DNA of 7,330 nt from Sulfurimonadaceae bacterium (GCA_026193155.1 JAPHSI010000014.1:1-7330); one strand, 5' to 3'; positions 1-5,976 are shown, numbered from the stretch's first letter. Numbers and translations: made by a program. Notes: a model not told the origin generated them from the letters alone.

Positions 1-1162
1 AAATAATGCATTGTTTGAACATATTGCCAAGTTTGACAACTGGGAACCGCAAACAGATGAAGATTTAAAGATTTCTACCGAGTCTATGTTACATGCATAC
101 AATAATTTAAACGGTGAGCTAAGAGATGCTTTGCATCTATCATATGATAGAATTAAAACATATCATGAAAAACAAAAACCAAAGTCTTGGTTTGATGATG
201 AGCCAAATGGAACTATTTTAGGTCAAAGAGTAACTCCTGTAGATAGTGCAGGGCTTTATATACCTGGTGGAAAAGCTGCATACCCTTCTTCACTCCTGAT
301 GAATGTAATTCCGGCTCAAGTAGCAGGTGTAGAAAATATTATTGTTTGTACACCTACACCTAATGATGAAGTAAATGAACTACTTTTAGCTGCATGTCAC
401 TTATGTGGTGTAACAGAAGTTTATAAAGTTGGTGGAGCTTCTGCTATAGCCGCTATGGCATATGGAACAGAGAATATACCAAAAGTTGATGTAATTACTG
501 GTCCGGGAAATATTTTTGTTGCTACAGCTAAAAAAATGGTTTATGGTGATGTAAATATAGATATGATAGCAGGACCTAGTGAAATAGGTATTTTAGCTGA
601 TGAGAGTGCAAATCCTAATCATTTAGCAGTTGATTTACTGTCTCAAGCGGAACATGACGAGATGGCAAGTTCAATTTTAATAACTCCATCACAGAATTTA
701 GCTAATACAGTAAAAATTAAAATTGAAGATTGGTTAAAAAAACTTCCTCGTCATGAGATAGCTAGAAAATCTATAGAGACGCGCGGAGCTATAATTGTAA
801 CAAGTGATATGGATGAAGCAATAGATTTGATGAATCAAATAGCACCTGAACATTTAGAAATAGCTACAAATAATGCGTTTGAATTACTTGCATCTATTAA
901 ACATGCGGGTGCTATATTCTTAGGTCACTATACACCAGAAGCAATAGGTGATTATATGGCTGGACCAAACCATACATTACCAACTGGTGGTACTGCTAAG
1001 TTTTATTCTCCGCTTGGAGTTGAAAACTTCATGAAAAAAACATCAATTATCTCATTTAGTAAAAAAGCGATCAATGAGATTGGTGAAGAGTGTGCCCTTA
1101 TAGCAAATACAGAGGGGCTAACAGCTCACGAACAATCAGTACGGGTTAGGCTTAATAAGTAA
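1..1162 (+). CDS. hisD: Histidinol dehydrogenase, 5' end cut by window edge
   Basis: HisD oxidises L-histidinol to L-histidine in two NAD-dependent steps, the last reactions of histidine biosynthesis, in the cytoplasm. The frame is open to the left edge, and the visible protein is about 386 residues against roughly 430 for the family, so about 45 N-terminal residues are missing. The TTG at 11 is an internal Leu codon, not a start. Counting that codon as residue 1, I see IPGG (84-87), GPGN (164-167), SQAEH (211-215), APEH (278-281), GDYMAGPNH (313-321) and EGLTAHE (368-374). By alignment to E. coli HisD from memory, Gln212, His215, Asp314 and His373 are the zinc ligands, and Glu280-His281 is the catalytic pair. 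All are intact, so the enzyme should be active. The gene ends in TAA, 102 bases before the next gene on the same strand; other his genes are not in the window. Confidence 0.97.
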   Translation, partial: NNALFEHIAKFDNWEPQTDEDLKISTESMLHAYNNLNGELRDALHLSYDRIKTYHEKQKPKSWFDDEPNGTILGQRVTPVDSAGLYIPGGKAAYPSSLLMNVIPAQVAGVENIIVCTPTPNDEVNELLLAACHLCGVTEVYKVGGASAIAAMAYGTENIPKVDVITGPGNIFVATAKKMVYGDVNIDMIAGPSEIGILADESANPNHLAVDLLSQAEHDEMASSILITPSQNLANTVKIKIEDWLKKLPRHEIARKSIETRGAIIVTSDMDEAIDLMNQIAPEHLEIATNNAFELLASIKHAGAIFLGHYTPEAIGDYMAGPNHTLPTGGTAKFYSPLGVENFMKKTSIISFSKKAINEIGEECALIANTEGLTAHEQSVRVRLNK

Positions 1163-1216
1163 CATTAATTCATATCCTTAAAAAAATTAACTTAGTTTTA
1201 TTTTATAAGAAAAGGC

Positions 1217-1236
1217 TATAAAATTAAGTGTAGAAT
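1217..1236 (+). promoter_or_regulatory. Possible -10 elements for the DUF2231 gene
   Basis: Two -10-like hexamers lie in the hisD-DUF2231 gap: TATAAA (1217-1222) and TAGAAT (1231-1236). Neither has a convincing TTGACA-like -35, but Campylobacterota promoters often lack one. Starting from the second, the transcript would begin near 1243 and would lack the left arm of the inverted repeat, leaving the ribosome site free. This is a weak prediction from sequence resemblance only. Confidence 0.35.
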
Positions 1237-1253
1237 ACAGTTATATTTTTTTT

Positions 1254-1258
1254 AAGGA
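1254..1258 (+). promoter_or_regulatory. Ribosome binding site of the DUF2231 gene
   Basis: AAGGA lies 6 bases before the ATG at 1265 and fixes that start. It sits inside the right arm of the 14-bp inverted repeat, so its access may depend on where the transcript begins. Confidence 0.8.
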
Positions 1259-1264
1259 TAAATA

Positions 1265-1741
1265 ATGTTACATCCCGCTTTAGCACATTTTGCTATTTCT
1301 CTTCCAATATTATCATTAGTTTTAGGTGCAGCATACCTATATAAACCAAGTGAAGTAATGTCTAAAGTCTCAAGTAGATTTTTTGTTTTTGCAGCTTTAT
1401 TTATAATAGCAGCTTTTTTTAGTGGCAAACACGATGGCAGTGAAGTCTATGCACTTTTATCCAGTGATGGTAAAAAACTTTTAATTCAACATAAAGACTT
1501 TGGTTTATATATAGCTATAGCTATGGGTATAGCAGCTTTAGTTAAGTTTTTTGGTTGTATTAAGAAAAACTTTAAAGTAGAGATTGTCTCAGTAATATTA
1601 GTTGCAATAGTAGCAGGTGGTGTTCTTTATCAAGGTAAAATGGGTGGTGAACTTACATATACTTATGGTGCTCATGTAAAAGGTTACTCAGACGGAATGG
1701 ACTGTCTAGAAGAGATGGCAGAGATGGAAGATGACGAATAG
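1265..1741 (+). CDS. DUF2231-type four-helix membrane protein
   Basis: A 158-residue inner-membrane protein of unknown function. Hydrophobic segments lie at about 7-27, 36-54, 79-97 and 105-124. The N-terminal LHPALAHF (2-9) and the GGELTYTYGAHV segment (127-138) after the last helix match the pattern I know from DUF2231 proteins (HPxxxHF, then GGxLxYxxG). His3, His8, His76 and His137 fall at or near helix ends. They could bind a metal or heme, as in other small four-helix cytochrome-like proteins, but that is inference; no CxxCH motif is present. The C-terminus is a short acidic tail (EEMAEMEDDE). The start is set by AAGGA 6 bases upstream. It follows hisD on the same strand but has no obvious link to histidine synthesis. 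It ends 8 bases from the convergent kinase gene, and its stop codon is inside a palindrome. Confidence 0.8.
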   Translation: MLHPALAHFAISLPILSLVLGAAYLYKPSEVMSKVSSRFFVFAALFIIAAFFSGKHDGSEVYALLSSDGKKLLIQHKDFGLYIAIAMGIAALVKFFGCIKKNFKVEIVSVILVAIVAGGVLYQGKMGGELTYTYGAHVKGYSDGMDCLEEMAEMEDDE

Positions 1742-1756
1742 TCTTTAGACTATTCG
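1735..1756. terminator. Perfect palindrome across two convergent stop codons, possible bidirectional 3' hairpin
   Basis: CGAATAGTCT (1735-1744) and AGACTATTCG (1747-1756) form a perfect 10-bp inverted repeat with a 2-base centre. The TAG stop of the DUF2231 gene (1739-1741) and the TAG stop of the kinase gene (1750-1752, - strand) lie at equivalent places in the two arms. Both transcripts would therefore end in the same hairpin. Neither side has a T-run, so it is not a classical Rho-independent terminator. It may stabilise 3' ends or cause pausing; function is inferred. Confidence 0.5.
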
Positions 1757-3762
1757 AAATTGGAGAGTATTCTTTCACACTCTTCAATATCAAAACTCTC
1801 TACAGCAGACGATAGCTGTATGGCGTATAAATTAAACTGTTTTATACTATTTTTCGTTCCATATCTAGCTAATATATTTGCAAAATCATTAATAAGTTCA
1901 ATATCTCCTTGTGATTTTGCTTTTAATAAAGATTCTCTAAGTTCAGGATAATCGTTTATACTAAATTTCGTATTTGCATGTATTAAATTATTGCTTCCTT
2001 CTTCAACTTTTTCAATTGATGTATGTTTCAAAAACTTGCTTAATGAGTCAAATAGTTCTTGCATCTTTAAAGGTTTATTTAAAAAGTCATCAAAAATCAT
2101 ATAGTTTTCATTTTTGCTTTCGTAAATTACTGAAGCAGTAACTGCAATAATTGGTATATCTAAAAACTTTTTAATTTCAGAAGTTGCCTCATAACCATCT
2201 TTTTTTGGCATCTTTAAGTCCATTAAAATTAAATCTATTTTTTGTTCTTTTGTTATTTGTACGGCTTCTTCACCGTCTTTTGCTTCAATAACTTTAATAT
2301 TTGTATCTAATAAATAGTTTATAATTAAATTTCTATTTGAGTCAATATCATCTACTACCAATACAGTAGCTTCATCAAATGAAATAATTTTTGTATTTTT
2401 TAATGTATTTAGGGATGCTTCATTTGATACATTTATGTTTTTTAGTATAACTCTAAAGGTGCTACCTTCATTCTTTTTACTCTTTAGAGTTATTGAACCA
2501 TCCATTAATTCAGTTAATTTTTTAATTATTGATAAGCCTAGACCTGTTCCTCCAAACTCTTTATTACTTTGTTTATTTTGCTGAGTAAACTTTTCAAATA
2601 TTAGTTTTTGTTCTTTAGCATCTATACCTATTCCTGTATCTTTAACTTCTAGAATTAAGGTAACTTTTCCTTCTGTATCAGGTTTGGAGGTTGTTATTGT
2701 AATGTTTATAGAACCTTCAAAAGTAAATTTTATAGAGTTACTAATAAGATTAAAAAGTATTTGACGAATTCTTACTTCATCAATAATAAGAATTTTTGGT
2801 ACGTTTTTGTCTACATGTATATTAAAATCTAAAGATTTGGATTTTATTTTATTAGTAAATATGCTTTCTAACTCTTTTGTAATTGATCTGATTTCAACAG
2901 GGGCATATTCTAGTTTTAGTTTTCCTGCTTCAACTTTTGAAATGTCCAAGATATCGTTGATTATTGTAAGAAGAATTTTAGAGCTGTCTTGTACAGATTT
3001 TAAATAGTTTATATTTGTAGAGTCTTGGAGGTTTTTTTCTAAAAGATCTGTAAAGCCGATTATCGCATTCATAGGAGTTCTAATTTCATGAGACATATTA
3101 GCTAAAAATTCTGATTTCATATTATTTGCTATCTCTGCTTCTTGGGTGGCTTTTTTTAATTCTATGGTTCGGATATCAACCATGTTTTCTAAATTTTTAT
3201 TGACAGATTCAAGTGATTCTTTTGTTCTAATTAGTTCTGTATGAGTCTTGTACATTTTATTTGAGATAATATGTAGAACAAGCCATTCAAAAATAACAAA
3301 TGCAGCATGAAATATAGTTATATCTATACCACAACCATAGTTATATACTATTATAGGGGTATCGAAAAAAGCTACATTATTTTGTTGTAGGTAATTGAAA
3401 ATTAAATGATGAATAATAATGAAAACAGAACTAACCCCGATTACTTTATAATCTCTATATATCAATAAAAAGGAGAGTACACCAAATATATGAAAGTGCA
3501 TCTCTATTCGTCCCAAACTTTGTTGAATCATAATTATTGAAAATGTCATTAGTACAAGTGATACGATATATTTATATGCCTTTGTACCACTTAAATATGA
3601 ATAAGCTAAATAGCTTATTAAAAAAAGTATACAACCGCCAAGCAAACCCAGAGCAAAAGCGTCAAATAAGTAAGCAGTAATTGTAGATACTATTACCCAA
3701 TGTATAAAAATCAGTTTAAGTATAAATTTGTCGGTATAAGACTTACTGGATAATTCATTCAT
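1750..3762 (-). CDS. Six-helix membrane hybrid histidine kinase with receiver domain
   Basis: A 670-residue inner-membrane sensor kinase, predicted to autophosphorylate and pass phosphate to its own receiver. Order: about six membrane helices (15-170) with little periplasmic sequence; a coiled linker (175-212); HisKA with MSHEIRTP, phospho-acceptor His225; HATPase with N-box NLISNS (338-343), DTGIGI (375-380) and GGTGLGL (404-410); a receiver (about 465-580) with Asp471-Asp472, acceptor Asp515, Thr542 and Lys563; and a helical tail (600-670) without an Hpt-type His. All catalytic residues are intact. The membrane part is rich in His (21, 89, 91, 118, 119, 152, 164), including HFH and HH beside helices. 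This suggests metal, heme or quinone sensing, but the signal is not identifiable. It is the last gene of the operon. Its ATG overlaps the end of the Sco gene by 8 bases, with only a weak ribosome site (GTGAG-like), so translation is probably coupled. It ends in the shared palindrome. Confidence 0.9.
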   Translation of the reverse strand: MNELSSKSYTDKFILKLIFIHWVIVSTITAYLFDAFALGLLGGCILFLISYLAYSYLSGTKAYKYIVSLVLMTFSIIMIQQSLGRIEMHFHIFGVLSFLLIYRDYKVIGVSSVFIIIHHLIFNYLQQNNVAFFDTPIIVYNYGCGIDITIFHAAFVIFEWLVLHIISNKMYKTHTELIRTKESLESVNKNLENMVDIRTIELKKATQEAEIANNMKSEFLANMSHEIRTPMNAIIGFTDLLEKNLQDSTNINYLKSVQDSSKILLTIINDILDISKVEAGKLKLEYAPVEIRSITKELESIFTNKIKSKSLDFNIHVDKNVPKILIIDEVRIRQILFNLISNSIKFTFEGSINITITTSKPDTEGKVTLILEVKDTGIGIDAKEQKLIFEKFTQQNKQSNKEFGGTGLGLSIIKKLTELMDGSITLKSKKNEGSTFRVILKNINVSNEASLNTLKNTKIISFDEATVLVVDDIDSNRNLIINYLLDTNIKVIEAKDGEEAVQITKEQKIDLILMDLKMPKKDGYEATSEIKKFLDIPIIAVTASVIYESKNENYMIFDDFLNKPLKMQELFDSLSKFLKHTSIEKVEEGSNNLIHANTKFSINDYPELRESLLKAKSQGDIELINDFANILARYGTKNSIKQFNLYAIQLSSAVESFDIEECERILSNFE

Positions 3763-4324
3763 TTAATAAACTCACTATATCAAGATTCATTTGTTCAAAA
3801 TCATAAGGATAAGAATTGTATATATATTTTAACAATTTTAGATTGTTGTTTTTCTTTACAAGATATATATTTGTTGTATGATTATACTCTGATTTATCAA
3901 GTAGAGATTGAGCAAAATATACATTGAACTCTTTTGTATAGTTTCTCATAACTTTTTTATCTAAATAAATTCCTTTGAACTCATTATTAAAATATTTTGC
4001 AAACCTATTTGGTAAAGTCATATCAGATGGGCTAGATATGTCCAAGAACTCTACACCAACTCTTTTTTTAATTTTTTCATCTAGTGTACTATAAAATTTC
4101 CCTAACATTTCTAATCTATGTGAGCATATATCTGAACATGAGGAATAGCCAAAAAAAATAATTTTAATATCCTTCTCATCATTTAGAATAAGTTCTAAAT
4201 CAATACTTTTGTTTAACTTTATTCTTGATATATTTTTTGTAAATATTGTAGGTAGTATGATTACAAGTAAGGATGTTATTAGAACAAGACTTAATAATAT
4301 TGTAGCTAATAGTTTTTTATTCAT
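3755..4324 (-). CDS. Sco1/SenC/PrrC-family membrane-anchored copper or thiol protein
   Basis: A 189-residue protein with one N-terminal hydrophobic segment (about 5-27) and no lipobox Cys, so it is probably an uncleaved anchor holding a thioredoxin-like domain in the periplasm. The domain shows FFGYSSCSDIC (57-67), the family's FGYTxCPDxC site with Cys63 and Cys67. The usual Pro is replaced by Ser. His149 in YNHTTNIYLV corresponds to the distal copper-binding His. Sco proteins deliver copper to cytochrome oxidase CuA or act as thiol-disulfide exchangers; Rhodobacter PrrC/SenC also affects PrrB/RegB kinase signalling. No oxidase gene is nearby. Its start overlaps the HD-GYP gene by four bases (ATGA) and its end overlaps the kinase gene by eight, so all three are likely co-translated. 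A signalling role beside the kinase is inference; a plain chaperone role is the alternative. Confidence 0.87.
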   Translation of the reverse strand: MNKKLLATILLSLVLITSLLVIILPTIFTKNISRIKLNKSIDLELILNDEKDIKIIFFGYSSCSDICSHRLEMLGKFYSTLDEKIKKRVGVEFLDISSPSDMTLPNRFAKYFNNEFKGIYLDKKVMRNYTKEFNVYFAQSLLDKSEYNHTTNIYLVKKNNNLKLLKYIYNSYPYDFEQMNLDIVSLLNE

Positions 4325-5718
4325 GACTTTTTATATATATTTTGTATTGCAATAAATTCATCTATATTCTCAACCAAGATATCAACTAGCCTTGGCTCAA
4401 ATGACTTTCCTTTTTCACTTTTTATAAATTCTAATGCTTCTTCAACACTCCAGGCTTTTTTGTAAACTCTGTCATGTGTTAAAGCATCAAATACATCAGC
4501 TACAGATGTAATTCTTCCAAATATGTGTATTTCTTCACCTTTGAGTCCAGATGGATATCCTGTACCATCCCATTTTTCATGGTGTTGATGAGATATTAAA
4601 GCAACTGTTTTAAGAAGTTTTTGCTTGGAGTTTTTAAAAATATTCCAACCATATAAAGTATGTAGTTTCATCTCTTCAAATTCTTCATAGGTAAGTTTAG
4701 ACGCTTTTAAAAGGATTTTATCTGCAATGGCTACTTTCCCAATATCATGCATAGGCGAAGCCATTTTTAGTTCTTCTACATCAGAGTCTTTGCAACCATA
4801 TTTTTTTGCTAATAGTTCAGAAAAATTGGCAACTCTACTTACATGTTCACCTGTTTCTTGAGAACGTCTTTCCCCAAGTTCACCTAATGTATATAGAATT
4901 TCTCTTTGCGTTGCTAATATATCATCTTTTAATTTTACTTCGCTTGTAACATCATTTCTTAAACTTATATATTCTAATATATCACCATTTGAATTCAAAA
5001 TTGGTATTACAGTTGTATCAACATAATAGTATGAACCGTCTTTTGCAATATTTTTTAATAAGCCTTTCCATGTTTTTTTATTTGATACAGCATCCCATAA
5101 ATCTTTATACATATTTTGCATTTCAGGACTTACTAAAGAACTGTGTTTTTTACCAATAAGTTCATCTCTGGAATATTGTGAAATTTTACAAAACATATCG
5201 TTCGTATATGTAATAGTTCCATTTGCATCTGCCTTGGATACTAGTGATGTTTGGTCAACTGCTTCTTTGTACTGCTCTAAAAGTAAATGTGTTTCATCAA
5301 CTTCATTTTGCAGTTTTTCTTTTGATAGGAAAAGCTCAACATGTGTTTTTACTCTATGTATTAATTCTGATTCATCAAATGGTTTTGTAATGTAATCTTC
5401 ACCACCATTTTCAAAACCTTTTCGTATACTTTCTTTATTTGCATTAGCTGATAAAAAGATTATTGGTATTTTCTTATATTTGGAATCTTGTTTTATTCTT
5501 CTTGCTGTTTCATATCCATCTATACCTGGCATATTAATATCTAGCAATATTAAAGAATGTGCTCTAATACTTAATTGCTCAATTCCTTTCTCTCCATTTG
5601 TAGCAAAAAAAATATTATACAGATTTGTAGACTTTAATACATTAGCAGCTACTTGAATATTTTTATGGTTATCATCTATTATAAGGATATTTTGCTTTGT
5701 TAAGTTAGTGTTATTCAA
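4321..5718 (-). CDS. REC-PAS-HD-GYP response regulator, predicted c-di-GMP phosphodiesterase
   Basis: A 465-residue cytoplasmic regulator. An N-terminal receiver (about 10-125) has Asp15-Asp16, acceptor Asp60, Ser90 and Lys112. A coiled linker (130-155) leads to a PAS domain (about 152-262) containing NGTITYTN and ending in the typical RNDVT. The C-terminal HD-GYP domain (about 270-455) shows GEHVSRV (His292), MHDIGK (His324-Asp325), His353, HQHHEKWDGTGYP (377-389) and ADVFDAL (Asp408). The metal ligands and the GYP signature are intact, so hydrolysis of c-di-GMP to pGpG or GMP is predicted. The start is TTG (5716-5718): GGAAGAG lies just upstream, the receiver begins about 10 residues in, and no in-frame ATG is better placed. 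It is first in an operon with the Sco protein and the membrane kinase, its likely phosphodonor. It has no DNA-binding domain, so output is by second messenger. Confidence 0.93.
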   Translation of the reverse strand: MNNTNLTKQNILIIDDNHKNIQVAANVLKSTNLYNIFFATNGEKGIEQLSIRAHSLILLDINMPGIDGYETARRIKQDSKYKKIPIIFLSANANKESIRKGFENGGEDYITKPFDESELIHRVKTHVELFLSKEKLQNEVDETHLLLEQYKEAVDQTSLVSKADANGTITYTNDMFCKISQYSRDELIGKKHSSLVSPEMQNMYKDLWDAVSNKKTWKGLLKNIAKDGSYYYVDTTVIPILNSNGDILEYISLRNDVTSEVKLKDDILATQREILYTLGELGERRSQETGEHVSRVANFSELLAKKYGCKDSDVEELKMASPMHDIGKVAIADKILLKASKLTYEEFEEMKLHTLYGWNIFKNSKQKLLKTVALISHQHHEKWDGTGYPSGLKGEEIHIFGRITSVADVFDALTHDRVYKKAWSVEEALEFIKSEKGKSFEPRLVDILVENIDEFIAIQNIYKKS

Positions 5719-5729
5719 TTCTCTTCCAT
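5716..5729 (-). promoter_or_regulatory. TTG start, ribosome site and overlapping four-codon minicistron
   Basis: On the - strand GGAAGAG (5727-5721) serves as the ribosome site for TTG at 5718. An ATG at 5729-5727 opens a tiny out-of-frame cistron (Met-Glu-Glu-Asn-stop) whose TGA overlaps the TTG by two bases. The TTG choice is well supported. A regulatory role of the minicistron is speculative, because it has no ribosome site of its own that I can see. Confidence 0.55.
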
Positions 5730-5759
5730 TGATTTTATCATATAATAATATAGTAAAGT

Positions 5760-5768
5760 ATTATATCA
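5760..5768 (-). promoter_or_regulatory. Extended -10 promoter of the HD-GYP/Sco/kinase operon
   Basis: The - strand reads TGATATAAT, a perfect extended -10 (TGnTATAAT). The expected -35 position (5783-5788) reads CTTATA, poor, as is common in AT-rich Campylobacterota promoters. The start site would be near 5753, giving a leader of about 35 bases. No other -10 in the region is as good on this strand. Confidence 0.7.
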
Positions 5769-5870
5769 GAGATAGTATAAAATATAAGATAAAAATATAT
5801 TTTCAAAATTACACAATATAGATTTTATCAAAAAAATATCACGAATTTATATCTTATTTAAGTTTCACTA

Positions 5871-5889
5871 GGGTAGTATCTTGGGTAGT
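5871..5889 (+). repeat. GGGTAGT direct repeat, 12-base period
   Basis: GGGTAGT occurs at 5871-5877 and again at 5883-5889, starts 12 bases apart, in a G-rich patch within otherwise AT-rich sequence. It could be a tandem operator for a regulator of the respiratory operon, or part of an RNA structure, since GGG can pair with the CCC at 5896-5898. It is seen directly; its role is unknown. Confidence 0.45.
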
Positions 5890-5890
5890 T

Positions 5891-5924
5891 AAAAGCCCTC
5901 TGAAGCATTATAAGTGGGGCTTTT
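5891..5924 (+). terminator. Terminator-like hairpin ahead of the ferredoxin gene
   Basis: AAAAGCCC (5891-5898) pairs perfectly with GGGCTTTT (5917-5924) across an 18-base loop. On the + strand the stem ends in four T; on the - strand the same holds, so it could work in either direction. The large loop and short T-run make it a weak intrinsic terminator. It lies 57 bases before the ferredoxin start, with no + strand gene upstream. It may therefore be an attenuator in the respiratory operon leader or the end of a short untranslated RNA. Neither is shown. Confidence 0.45.
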
Positions 5925-5943
5925 CTAATAGATTACTAGTAGT

Positions 5944-5949
5944 TATAAA
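5944..5949 (+). promoter_or_regulatory. Possible -10 of the ferredoxin/NrfD operon
   Basis: TATAAA lies about 33 bases before the ATG at 5982, which would give a start near 5956 and a leader of about 26 bases. The -35 region (about 5921-5926, TTTTCT) is poor and overlaps the hairpin arm. A start upstream of the hairpin cannot be excluded. Weak call. Confidence 0.35.
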
Positions 5950-5970
5950 TCTTAAAATTACCTAAGGTTA

Positions 5971-5976
5971 AAGGAG
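5971..5976 (+). promoter_or_regulatory. Ribosome binding site of the ferredoxin subunit gene
   Basis: AAGGAG ends 5 bases before the ATG at 5982 and fixes that start. The first cluster motif begins only 11 residues later, as is usual for this family. Confidence 0.85.

Larger units (their letters stand above)
1173..1260 (+). promoter_or_regulatory. 14-bp inverted repeat that can sequester the downstream ribosome site
   Basis: TATCCTTAAAAAAA (1173-1186) is the exact reverse complement of TTTTTTTAAGGATA (1247-1260), with a 60-base loop. The right arm contains the AAGGA Shine-Dalgarno sequence of the gene starting at 1265. The loop holds a nested 8-bp stem, ATTTTATA (1200-1207) with TATAAAAT (1217-1224). 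The repeat is seen directly. That it folds in RNA and blocks translation of transcripts reading through from hisD is inference. Most pairs are A-U, so stability is moderate. Confidence 0.6.

Noticed and set aside
11..13. TTG as the start of hisD
   Set aside because: The frame stays open to the window edge and about 45 residues of the normal HisD N-terminus are missing, so this is an internal Leu codon.
1735..1756. Classical Rho-independent terminator
   Set aside because: The palindrome is perfect, but neither strand has a T-run after it, so it is listed only as a possible bidirectional 3' hairpin.
1760..1951. 63-codon open frame on the + strand
   Set aside because: It lies wholly inside the kinase gene's C-terminal region on the other strand, has no ribosome site or family resemblance, and is a shadow frame.
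1952..2000. Hpt domain at the kinase C-terminus
   Set aside because: No His in the context expected for an Hpt phospho-acceptor is present in residues 585-670.
2807..3007. 66-codon open frame on the + strand
   Set aside because: It is antisense to the HisKA/HATPase part of the kinase gene, with no ribosome site and no recognisable motif.
5729..5741. FNR/CRP-type box (TTGAT...ATCA)
   Set aside because: The half-sites are separated by 3 bases instead of the usual 4, and the second copy lacks the full left half-site, so I do not call it an FNR or CRP site.
5871..5950. Known riboswitch (fluoride, c-di-GMP, Moco, preQ1, SAM)
   Set aside because: I compared the leader with the conserved cores I remember for these classes and saw no match beyond a generic hairpin.
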